Origin: an uncultured Chryseobacterium sp.
Lineage (GTDB): Bacteria; Bacteroidota; Bacteroidia; Flavobacteriales; Weeksellaceae
Length of the DNA: 41,137 bases
Assembly: GCF_936933875.1 (NCBI RefSeq)
Contig: NZ_CAKZIK010000018.1
Span: forward strand, 1-41,137
Direction: 5' to 3'
The notes beneath the pieces are model-generated. The model searched no databases and was not told the DNA's origin. It saw only the letters and a list, made by a program, of their open reading frames with translations. Position numbers and translations under genes: made by a program. Of the stretch, positions 7,956 through 15,577 are shown piece after piece (positions within the stretch are counted from its first letter, which is position 1; the number at the start of each line of letters is the position of its first letter).

Positions 7956-10028
7956 ATGGAATTGAATACCAAAGAAAAAGTTTCGCAACATATTTTACTA
8001 AAGGCCTACAACCACATGATGCTTGCCAAAGCAATGGCAGACATTTATGAGGAAAACAGAAATATTACCAAATACGTTCACTCAACTTCGAGAGGACATG
8101 AAGCCATTCAGTTGGCAACAGCGTATCAGTTAAAAAATTCTGATTGGGTTTCTCCATATTACCGCGACGAAAGTATGCTTTTAGGAATGGGTTTCGAACC
8201 TTATCAACTTATGTTGCAGCTGTTAGCAAAATCTAATGACCCTTTTTCAGGAGGTCGTTCCTATTATTCTCATCCATCCAATTTGGATGAAAATTATCCA
8301 AAAATTATTCACCAAAGTTCCGCAACAGGAATGCAGGCGATTCCAACGACCGGAGTTGCACAGGGCTTGAAATACATTCAGGAATTCAATATTAAAAACT
8401 TTAATGAAAACCCTGTCGTAGTATGTTCCTTGGGTGATAATTCCGTTACAGAAGGTGAAGTTTCGGAAGCATTTCAGTTTGCAGCGTTGCATCAGTTGCC
8501 CATCATTTTTCTCGTTCAGGATAATGAATGGGGAATTTCTGTAACCAAAGAAGAAGCAAGAACTTCCGACGCGTATGATTTTGCAGCAGGTTTCGTTGGT
8601 TTGAACAGAATGCGCATCGACGGAACCGATTTCATTGAAAGTTTCGAAGCCATGAAAAAAGCTTTCGAATTTGTTCGTAATGAGAGAAAACCGATTTTAG
8701 TTTGTGCGAAAACTGTTTTGATAGGGCACCATACTTCCGGTGTTCGCCGTGAATTTTACAGAACCGAAGAAGATTTAGAAAAACACCGCGCCAAAGACCC
8801 GGGAAATATTTTACGAAATTATCTGCTTGAAGATGGCGTTGAAGAAGAACTTTTAAAGCAAATTACCAAAAAAGCAAGAATTGAAGCTGAAGAAGCGTTA
8901 CAAAAGGCCATTTCTGCTGAAGACCCAAATCCTTTGACGGTTTCGGAACATGTTTTCGCCCCGACTCCCATTACAGAAGAAGTTGGAGAAAGAACCCCGA
9001 AAAACCAGGAAAAAATTGTGATGGTAGATGCTGCCATTCACGCCATTCAGGAACTCATGTACAAACACCCCGAAGCGGTTCTGTACGGACAGGACGTTGG
9101 AGAAAGAATTGGCGGCGTGTTCCGCGAAACAGTGACTTTAGGTAAAAAATTTGGCAATAAACGTGTTTTCAACACCGCAATTCAGGAAGCATACATTATT
9201 GGCTCAACGGTTGGAATGAGCGCAGTTGGACTGAAACCGATCGTGGAAGTTCAGTTTGCAGATTATATTTATCCCGGAATCAATCAGCTGATTACAGAAA
9301 TCTCAAAATCCAATTATTTAAGCAACGGAAAATTTCCGGTTTCAAATATTATCCGTGTTCCAACGGGCGCTTACGGAGGAGGCGGACCTTACCACAGTGG
9401 AAGCGTGGAAAGTATTTTGGCGAATATTAAAGGGATTAAAATCGCGTATCCAAGCAATGCTGCAGATTTTAAAGGTTTATTGAAAGCTGCTTACTACGAT
9501 CCTAATCCTGTGGTAATACTGGAACATAAAGGTCTGTACTGGAGTAAAGTTCCGGGAACTGATGAAGCCAAAACAGTAGAACCTTCTGAAGATTACATTT
9601 TGCCTTTGGGAAAAGGAAAAATTATTTTAGAAGCTGATGAAAATGAAATTTCCAGAGGCAGAACAATGCTGATTGTAACTTACGGAATGGGCATTTATTG
9701 GGCGAAAGCTGCAGCCAAAAAATTTGAAGGTAGAGTTGAAATCATCGATTTGAGAACCTTAATTCCTTTGGATGAAGAACTGATTTTCGAACGAGCAAAA
9801 CTTCATGGAAAATGTTTGGTTTTAACCGAAGAACAAATACAGAATTCCTTTGCAGAAGCATTGGCGCATAGAATTATGAAAAACTGTTTCAAATATCTCG
9901 ATGCTCCAGTTGAGGCCCTGGGTTCACTGAATCTTCCTGCTGTTCCTATCAATTTAATATTAGAAGCTGAAATGCTTCCAAATCCAGAAAAAGTAGCAAA
10001 AAAAATTGAAGAGATTTTGAGTTTTTAA
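7956..10028 (+). CDS. Fused E1 alpha/beta subunit of a 2-oxoacid (probably branched-chain) dehydrogenase
   Basis: The thiamine-diphosphate-dependent E1 component, with alpha and beta chains in one 690-residue polypeptide. The alpha half (about 1-330) has STSRGHEAIQLA and the TPP motif beginning GDNSVTEGEVSEAFQFAA and ending at the Asn of DNEWGI. The beta half (about 350-690) has LYGQDVGERIGGVF, FNTAIQEAYIIG, GAYGGGGPYHSGS and the C-terminal TIM-like domain (RGRTMLIVTYGMG, IIDLRTLIPLDEE). It would decarboxylate a 2-oxoacid and pass the acyl group to a lipoylated E2; such fusions are usual in Bacteroidota and are mostly annotated as 2-oxoisovalerate dehydrogenase. No E2 or E3 gene is next to it, though lipA lies elsewhere in the window. 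Start choice: an in-frame TTG at 7947 lies inside the promoter element, so the ATG at 7956 is preferred. Confidence 0.93.
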   Translation: MELNTKEKVSQHILLKAYNHMMLAKAMADIYEENRNITKYVHSTSRGHEAIQLATAYQLKNSDWVSPYYRDESMLLGMGFEPYQLMLQLLAKSNDPFSGGRSYYSHPSNLDENYPKIIHQSSATGMQAIPTTGVAQGLKYIQEFNIKNFNENPVVVCSLGDNSVTEGEVSEAFQFAALHQLPIIFLVQDNEWGISVTKEEARTSDAYDFAAGFVGLNRMRIDGTDFIESFEAMKKAFEFVRNERKPILVCAKTVLIGHHTSGVRREFYRTEEDLEKHRAKDPGNILRNYLLEDGVEEELLKQITKKARIEAEEALQKAISAEDPNPLTVSEHVFAPTPITEEVGERTPKNQEKIVMVDAAIHAIQELMYKHPEAVLYGQDVGERIGGVFRETVTLGKKFGNKRVFNTAIQEAYIIGSTVGMSAVGLKPIVEVQFADYIYPGINQLITEISKSNYLSNGKFPVSNIIRVPTGAYGGGGPYHSGSVESILANIKGIKIAYPSNAADFKGLLKAAYYDPNPVVILEHKGLYWSKVPGTDEAKTVEPSEDYILPLGKGKIILEADENEISRGRTMLIVTYGMGIYWAKAAAKKFEGRVEIIDLRTLIPLDEELIFERAKLHGKCLVLTEEQIQNSFAEALAHRIMKNCFKYLDAPVEALGSLNLPAVPINLILEAEMLPNPEKVAKKIEEILSF

Positions 10029-10045
10029 ATTTCCTTAAAAATTGA

Positions 10046-10085
10046 GCAGATTTTAGCTGAAAAGATATGGATTTTTGCAATCTGC
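10046..10085. terminator. Weak inverted repeat between the convergent E1 and amt genes
   Basis: GCAGATT and AATCTGC flank a loop of 26 bases. There is no clear T-run directly after the stem, so it is only a possible shared terminator. Confidence 0.3.
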
Positions 10086-10111
10086 GGGAGGCATTTTATT
10101 TTCAGAAATTA

Positions 10112-11455
10112 TTAACTCATGCATTCATCGTGTTGCGATAAGTCCAACCCGATTTCCTCAGATTTTTCGGTAACTCTTAACGGAATTATGGCGTCTGTAA
10201 TTTTATACAGAATCAAAGCTCCAAAAAAAGTAAACGCAGAAACCAAAAGCAATGCTGCAATGTGATGAGCAAAAACGCCAATTCCGCCGTGAAGCAGACT
10301 TGCATCTTCACCATGTGCAAAAACCGCAGTGAGAATCATTCCCATAATCCCACCAACACCGTGACACGCAAAAACATCAAGAGTATCATCTATTTTCTTC
10401 AACTTTTTCCAGTTCACCATTAAGTTGGAAACAATGGCAGCCGCAAAACCAAAGAAAATACTTTCAGAAATACTTACAAAACCTGCAGCCGGTGTAATCG
10501 CAACCAAACCCACAACTGCACCAATACAAGCTCCCAAAGCAGAAACTCTTCGCCCATTAATTCGGTCAAAAAATATCCATGTCATCATCGCCGAAGCTGA
10601 AGCAATCGTCGTTGTTCCGAAAGCCATCGCAGCAGTTGCATTTGCTGCCAAAGCAGAACCTGCGTTAAATCCAAACCAACCAAACCACAACATTCCCGTT
10701 CCCAAAATTACATACGGAATATTCGACGGTTCGTGGTGTGGATTTTTCCGACTTCCCAAAACTAATGCTCCTGCCAATGCAGCAAAACCTGCACTCATAT
10801 GAACCACCGTTCCACCTGCAAAATCTTTGACGTGAAAATATTTATTCAAAAGTCCGTCGGGATGCCAAACCATGTGACACAGCGGTGTATAAATCAGCAA
10901 ACTGAACAACACCATAAACAGCAGATACGAAATAAAGCGAACTCTCTCCGCAAAAGAACCCGTAATTAAAGCCGGCGTAATCACGGCAAATTTCATCTGA
11001 AAAAGCGCAAACAAAATAAACGGAATCGTAGTAGCCATCGCTTTATGTGGAAAAACACCAACATGATTGAAAAACGGATAAGACAATGGATTTCCGATAA
11101 TTCCATAATGTTCGCCATTCACAGTAAAACCGCGAGATTCCCCGAACGAAAGTGAAAAACCGACAACCACCCACAAAATGGAAATCACGCCCAAAGCAAT
11201 AAAACTTTGCAACATCGTAGAAATAATATTTTTCTTCCCCACCATTCCGCCATAAAAAAACGAAAGTCCGGGTGTCATCAAAAGCACCAAACCTGCTGCA
11301 GCCAAGATCCAGGCAACATCAGCGCCTACAACATTGTTTTCGCTAAGGAACTCGCCTGAGTTTGGAAGAGGAATTTCAGTTTTCCAGAACAACGCCGCGA
11401 GTGAAATCAATGCAATTACCCCAAATGACACAATCCATTTTTTCTCTATTTTCAT
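10112..11455 (-). CDS. amt: Ammonium transporter, Amt/Mep/Rh family
   Basis: A 447-residue multi-helix inner-membrane ammonium channel. The N-terminal hydrophobic segment (about 8-24) is followed by VAWILAAAGLVLLMTPGLSFFYGG, the first core helix of the family. Further hallmarks are the GGTVVHMSAGFAALAGA segment, the WFGWFGFNAGSALA segment containing part of the pore, and DVFACHGVGGIMG with the second pore histidine. About 30 residues after the last helix form a cytoplasmic tail ending in GLDLSQHDECMS. No glnK (PII) gene lies next to it, unlike in many bacteria, so PII control, if any, comes from elsewhere. It is a single-gene unit with its own promoter. Confidence 0.95.
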   Translation of the reverse strand: MKIEKKWIVSFGVIALISLAALFWKTEIPLPNSGEFLSENNVVGADVAWILAAAGLVLLMTPGLSFFYGGMVGKKNIISTMLQSFIALGVISILWVVVGFSLSFGESRGFTVNGEHYGIIGNPLSYPFFNHVGVFPHKAMATTIPFILFALFQMKFAVITPALITGSFAERVRFISYLLFMVLFSLLIYTPLCHMVWHPDGLLNKYFHVKDFAGGTVVHMSAGFAALAGALVLGSRKNPHHEPSNIPYVILGTGMLWFGWFGFNAGSALAANATAAMAFGTTTIASASAMMTWIFFDRINGRRVSALGACIGAVVGLVAITPAAGFVSISESIFFGFAAAIVSNLMVNWKKLKKIDDTLDVFACHGVGGIMGMILTAVFAHGEDASLLHGGIGVFAHHIAALLLVSAFTFFGALILYKITDAIIPLRVTEKSEEIGLDLSQHDECMS

Positions 11456-11495
11456 GTTTTATTATTTATACCCCTGCGAATTTAAAAATTATTTT

Positions 11496-11503
11496 CAAAA
11501 ATA
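11496..11503 (-). promoter_or_regulatory. TAnnTTTG promoter element for amt
   Basis: Minus-strand reading TATTTTTG, 40 bases upstream of the amt start at 11455. The remaining intergenic DNA to 11737 is AT-rich, and I see no gene in it. Confidence 0.5.
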
Positions 11504-11737
11504 AATGCATTTTATTACAATACCCCCTTTAAATTAACATATTAAACAAATTTTTTATAGTTTTTGATAATTTGGTAGATATAGAAGCATGGAAATTTAT
11601 TTCAGATTTAGAATTTTATGAAATTCACCATCAAAATATATCATACTTCAGAAGCTTAAAATGGTTGACCTCGGTACTGATTAAAAGCTATACCGTGCTG
11701 CGCTGTGGAAAGGTATATACAGTAAAAAATAAAAGAA

Positions 11738-11766
11738 AAACCGGCATTCAGAACGAAAGCCGGTTT
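11738..11766 (-). terminator. Terminator of the susCD-phosphodiesterase operon
   Basis: An 8-bp perfect stem (AAACCGGC / GCCGGTTT) with a 13-base loop. On the minus strand it is followed by a T-rich tail. It lies 22 bases past the stop of the last operon gene. Confidence 0.85.
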
Positions 11767-11788
11767 ATCATTCAGTAAGTGAAAAAAT

Positions 11789-13375
11789 TTAAGGAATAAA
11801 GTTGAGATTCTGAACAGAAAATTCTTTACCTGCATAAAAAGTTTTACCGTACATATCGATAGCTCTTACTTCCACCTTATGTCTGCCAATTTTCAGATTC
11901 TTTGGGAAACCGGCACTCCATATATGATTGGAAGGTTCCGGGTTAGAAGGCCTTCTGCCCTGGTACAGCTCAGTGGCTGTATCCCATTTAAACACAGAAA
12001 GCATATAAGCCGGATCAAGGGTTTTCATGAACTCCATTTTTTTCCAGTCGCCGCCGTCTATTCTGTATTCCACCACGTCATTTTCAGCACCGGTAAAAAA
12101 GTTTGCAAATATACGCGCTGAACTTCTGGTCTGTGAGATGACCTCCGGCACGTGAAGCTGAATCATGAAATCTTCAGGTTTACCGGCGACTTTGTAATCA
12201 ATGCTGTATTTGTTGTCCTTAAAATTCACAAAAGAATAACCCCTATAGGTACCGTCCCGCATGACCGACACCGGAACGCCCAATTCATCCACCGTACCGG
12301 AATACCAGTCGCCGGAAGTGGTACCCATATTGAGTTCGTGCAGGTTTTTCACGCCTTCCCAGCCTTCGCCTTTGCCATATAAAATCTGGGTTTGCTTGTG
12401 GGTGTGTGCCGACATCATCAGTACATTTTCAAACGGTTTCAAAATATCGAACAGTTTTTGCCTGTCCTCCATTCTGAAATGGTCATCACCTTCACGCTCC
12501 GGTTTCATCTGGATGTGGAATGAAAGTACGACAAGCTTGTTTTTATCCACCAGTTTGAGATCATTTTCTATAAATTTAAGCTGGTCTTCGCGGAAACCGC
12601 CCCAATAACCTTTGCCATCGCGCGGATCCGGATACAAAATATCATCCAGGATCAGGAAATGCACGTTCCCATAATTGAATGCATAATTGTTGGGTCCAAA
12701 ATTAGCCTCGAATGTTTCATCCGAATATTTATCTTCCTTCGATTCGTAATTCATGTCGTGGTTGCCCATGACATTGTACCAAGGAATACCGATTTCCTTC
12801 ACCGCATTTTTATAGGATTGGTGGAGGCTAAGGTCATCACCCACCAAATCACCCAAACTGATTCCGAAAACCGCATTTTTCTTATTGTTTTTTACTTCAT
12901 TGATAATTCCTCTTTTGAAATAATCAATTTCCTGCTCACTGTAAGGTTGCGGATCGCCAAAAACCAGAATCTGGAAGTCTTTTTGCTCCTGTTTTGCATA
13001 CAGCGGAAAATTCACCTCTTTCGGCAATGTGCCAGTAGGCGATACACCTTTATACTTGAAATTATCCGGTGAACCCTCAGGTTTAAAATTATAATAAAAC
13101 TCAGGCAGGTTATGGCTTCCAATTTTGGTTTGATAACCGGTTGGTTTTATCACAAATACGAGATTATCACCATACAGCGGCAGCGAATAACGCCCGTTTT
13201 CATCTGTTTTTGTCACCTCAATACCGTTTGATACCGCCACATTGGCGATAGCTTTTTCGTTGCGGTCTTTTATCGAATTTTTGTTGCGGTCGTGGTAAAC
13301 ATATCCCGAAACGGAAGACTGTGCTATTGCAAAAGCTGAAATTAAGACAGCCGGAAAGATTAATTTAATTTTCAT
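11789..13375 (-). CDS. Secreted calcineurin-like metallophosphoesterase (last gene of the susCD operon)
   Basis: A 528-residue phosphoesterase. Residues 1-18 are a signal peptide (ISAFAIAQ end). Residues 20-125 form a carboxypeptidase-regulatory/SdrB-like beta-sandwich (VSGYVYHDRNKN). The catalytic domain holds the binuclear-metal motifs D141-P-Q143 (a DxQ variant of DxH), GDLVGD 175-180, GNHD 204-207, then SFHIQM and SAHTH. A C-terminal beta domain follows. This MetallophosN-Metallophos-MetallophosC order is a known Bacteroidota architecture. Start choice: the ATG at 13375 starts the signal peptide; the upstream in-frame ATG at 13432 lies inside the GDPD gene. Only one base separates it from the GDPD stop, so the two are surely co-transcribed. 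I infer that it removes phosphate from the product of GDPD or from another phosphomonoester or diester taken in by SusCD. Confidence 0.9.
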   Translation of the reverse strand: MKIKLIFPAVLISAFAIAQSSVSGYVYHDRNKNSIKDRNEKAIANVAVSNGIEVTKTDENGRYSLPLYGDNLVFVIKPTGYQTKIGSHNLPEFYYNFKPEGSPDNFKYKGVSPTGTLPKEVNFPLYAKQEQKDFQILVFGDPQPYSEQEIDYFKRGIINEVKNNKKNAVFGISLGDLVGDDLSLHQSYKNAVKEIGIPWYNVMGNHDMNYESKEDKYSDETFEANFGPNNYAFNYGNVHFLILDDILYPDPRDGKGYWGGFREDQLKFIENDLKLVDKNKLVVLSFHIQMKPEREGDDHFRMEDRQKLFDILKPFENVLMMSAHTHKQTQILYGKGEGWEGVKNLHELNMGTTSGDWYSGTVDELGVPVSVMRDGTYRGYSFVNFKDNKYSIDYKVAGKPEDFMIQLHVPEVISQTRSSARIFANFFTGAENDVVEYRIDGGDWKKMEFMKTLDPAYMLSVFKWDTATELYQGRRPSNPEPSNHIWSAGFPKNLKIGRHKVEVRAIDMYGKTFYAGKEFSVQNLNFIP

Positions 13376-13376
13376 C

Positions 13377-14117
13377 TTATTTATTTTTAAATTGAGTGGG
13401 AATGTCTGTCGTAACAAAATCAATTCCCGCATTTTTCAGTTCAAGGTAAACAGATTCATCATTGACGGTCCAGGAATTGGTAATCAATCCAAGATTTTTT
13501 GCTTCTGAAATCCAGCCTGGATTTTTCTGAAGAATTTTAAAATTATAATCAAAACCATCAATTCCCAAATCTTTTAGCTGTTGCGGTGTGAGGTCGCCGT
13601 TAAGATACTGCACCGTTGCATGGGGCTTAAGCTTTTTAAGTTCTTTGCAAATATTCAAGCTGAAAGAAATGAACTCACACTGCGCCTCAACACCGTATTT
13701 TTCGACTTCTTTCAAAACTTTTTGAACCAGTTCATTTTCGAGTTCAACAGATTTTGCAGGCTTTAATTCTACAATCAGTTTCACAGCGGCTACTTTTCTT
13801 CCGGCTTTCAAATATTTAGCAAAAGTTGGGATTTTTTCACCGTTTTTCAGTTTTTGAGTTCTGAGTTTTGAAAAGCTGGTTTCAGAAATTTCCCAACCGT
13901 TGATATGTTCATCATGATTCACAACCAATTTGCCGTCTTTTGACATCCTCACATCAAATTCTGACCCGTAAAATTGCTTCTGCTGGGCGTTCTTGAGTGA
14001 GGAAATAGAATTCTGCGCAGAATTTTCAGTCTTCCAGTATCCGCGGTGCGCAATGATCCTGGTTTGGGCATTACAAAATACTGAGCTGAAAATCAGTGTT
14101 ACCAAAAGTGCTTTCAT
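13377..14117 (-). CDS. Secreted glycerophosphodiester phosphodiesterase
   Basis: A 246-residue GDPD-family enzyme that splits glycerophosphodiesters into glycerol 3-phosphate and an alcohol. Residues 1-18 are a signal peptide (SSVFCNAQ), giving a periplasmic or surface location. The active-site set is complete: H24-R25 (IIAHRGYW), E53 and D55 (SEFDVRMSKDG), H68 (VVNHDE), plus the later VELKP and the C-terminal SWTVND and DFVTTDIPT motifs. The short TIM-barrel length fits the compact bacterial GDPD type rather than the longer GlpQ. It starts five bases after the susD stop and ends one base before the phosphoesterase start, so it is the third gene of one operon. Confidence 0.93.
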   Translation of the reverse strand: MKALLVTLIFSSVFCNAQTRIIAHRGYWKTENSAQNSISSLKNAQQKQFYGSEFDVRMSKDGKLVVNHDEHINGWEISETSFSKLRTQKLKNGEKIPTFAKYLKAGRKVAAVKLIVELKPAKSVELENELVQKVLKEVEKYGVEAQCEFISFSLNICKELKKLKPHATVQYLNGDLTPQQLKDLGIDGFDYNFKILQKNPGWISEAKNLGLITNSWTVNDESVYLELKNAGIDFVTTDIPTQFKNK

Positions 14118-14122
14118 ATCTT

Positions 14123-15571
14123 CTATTTATCCCACCAAACTTTAGTATTAATGTCATCACTACCCATACTTTGCACTGCCAGATTATAGTTCTCTGAGTT
14201 GAGAAGTCTGCTGTTCGGAGTGTACATAAACCTGGAAGGCATTTGAGCATTATTCAGAAGTCCACCGTTATTCTGCAGTTTTGGGAAACCGGTTCTGCGG
14301 TACTCATACCACGCCTGCTGATCCACAAAGAACAAAGCGATATATTTCTGCATCATGATACGCTCTAAAGTCCCGTCATACGCTACTAACGGTTGTGCTA
14401 AATATGTCGCCGGCATTGTAGAATCCCATTGCTCTACAGAGGCTTTCACGCCGTTCTCATAAAAAGTTTTGGCATCTCCGGAAACAATTCCTTTCAAAGC
14501 AAGCTCCGCAAGGATAAACTGCAGCTCCGAATAACCAAGAATCTTGATCGTTAAAGGAGTTTTAGCTAAATTCTGATTTAAGTTGGAAGGTGTATAATCG
14601 AAAACGGTTCCAGCTTTGTAACCGGACGGAATTCCTTTGTAACCTATGTCTTTGTTATTTAAATCTCTTGCTTTGGAGAAGAATTTTGAAAGACGCGGAT
14701 CCTTGGTATCATTGAGGTATCTCACAAAAAAATCTGCCGCAGCCCGTCCCGTCGTGAAATCCTGCGGCCTTGCGATGGGTGCGTCAAACGGCGCTGTACC
14801 GCTTGCCTTCACAAAAGCGCTTTCTGTATTGCTTTCGAAAACCGGGTATTCGGCGGAATTGTTTGCAATTTTTTTTATCCTGTTTTTTACATCAATTTCA
14901 CCGTCTCTGTACAAAATTCTTAACAAAAGCCTTAATGATAAAGTGTTGCAGAATTTCTTCCATTTCAGGATCCCGGCAGCATCTGTTTCTGCGCTGTAAA
15001 GCTGGTCATGGCCTTTCAGCTTTTCTGCAGTATTGAAAAGTTTATTCGCCGCATCCAAATCATTTAATAATTTTAAATAAACATCCTTCTGTTTGTCGAA
15101 TTTTGGCTTTCTGATTTCCTCATCAAGAGCATTGGCCTCGGTGAAAGGAATATCGCCAAAACTGTCCGTAAGGTTTGCATACCCCCACGACTGCAGCACC
15201 AACGCAACGGCTTTATTATTGTTGTCGCCTTCCTTTTCTGCAAGAATTAACATTTCACGAATTTGCTTCAGCCATTTGTAAGAATGATTCCAGTAACCAA
15301 CTCCGGAATTTTCAGTAAGGTAATATCTGCTGTAAGTATTTCCTTCATTTGGAAAATCAAGCGAATACTGCATCACATCGAAAGTAAAATCATTTGCACG
15401 CAAATAGGCCTGACTTGCCATTTCAAATAGCGCAGGATTCAAAAGCTGTCCTGATTGTACCTCCAGAACTTTTGATGTATCAAGATTCAGCTCCTCGAAA
15501 TCTCTGGTGCATGAGTAAGCGACATTAAGCAGTGCAGCCGCAAGAAGAATTTTAACTATATTTTTTTTCAT
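14123..15571 (-). CDS. SusD/RagB-family surface lipoprotein (nutrient binding)
   Basis: A 482-residue lipoprotein with a type II signal peptide; the lipobox Cys is in NVAYSC at residue 21, followed by TRDFEELNLD, a start typical of the SusD-like_2/RagB group. The mostly alpha-helical body has TPR-like segments (GYANLTDSFGDIPFTEA, GYSELQFILAELALKG, QQAWYEYRRTGFP). SusD proteins sit as lids on SusC barrels and present the substrate. It starts six bases after susC ends, so they are a transport pair. Because the next two genes are a phosphodiesterase and a phosphatase rather than glycoside hydrolases, the ligand is probably a glycerophosphodiester or a phosphorylated polymer; this is inference. 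Confidence 0.93.
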   Translation of the reverse strand: MKKNIVKILLAAALLNVAYSCTRDFEELNLDTSKVLEVQSGQLLNPALFEMASQAYLRANDFTFDVMQYSLDFPNEGNTYSRYYLTENSGVGYWNHSYKWLKQIREMLILAEKEGDNNNKAVALVLQSWGYANLTDSFGDIPFTEANALDEEIRKPKFDKQKDVYLKLLNDLDAANKLFNTAEKLKGHDQLYSAETDAAGILKWKKFCNTLSLRLLLRILYRDGEIDVKNRIKKIANNSAEYPVFESNTESAFVKASGTAPFDAPIARPQDFTTGRAAADFFVRYLNDTKDPRLSKFFSKARDLNNKDIGYKGIPSGYKAGTVFDYTPSNLNQNLAKTPLTIKILGYSELQFILAELALKGIVSGDAKTFYENGVKASVEQWDSTMPATYLAQPLVAYDGTLERIMMQKYIALFFVDQQAWYEYRRTGFPKLQNNGGLLNNAQMPSRFMYTPNSRLLNSENYNLAVQSMGSDDINTKVWWDK

Positions 15572-15577
15572 TTTTTA

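Noticed and set aside
11572..11778. 68-codon ORF between amt and the phosphoesterase operon
   Set aside because: It runs into the operon terminator hairpin, has no promoter or homology-like pattern and lies in AT-rich spacer.
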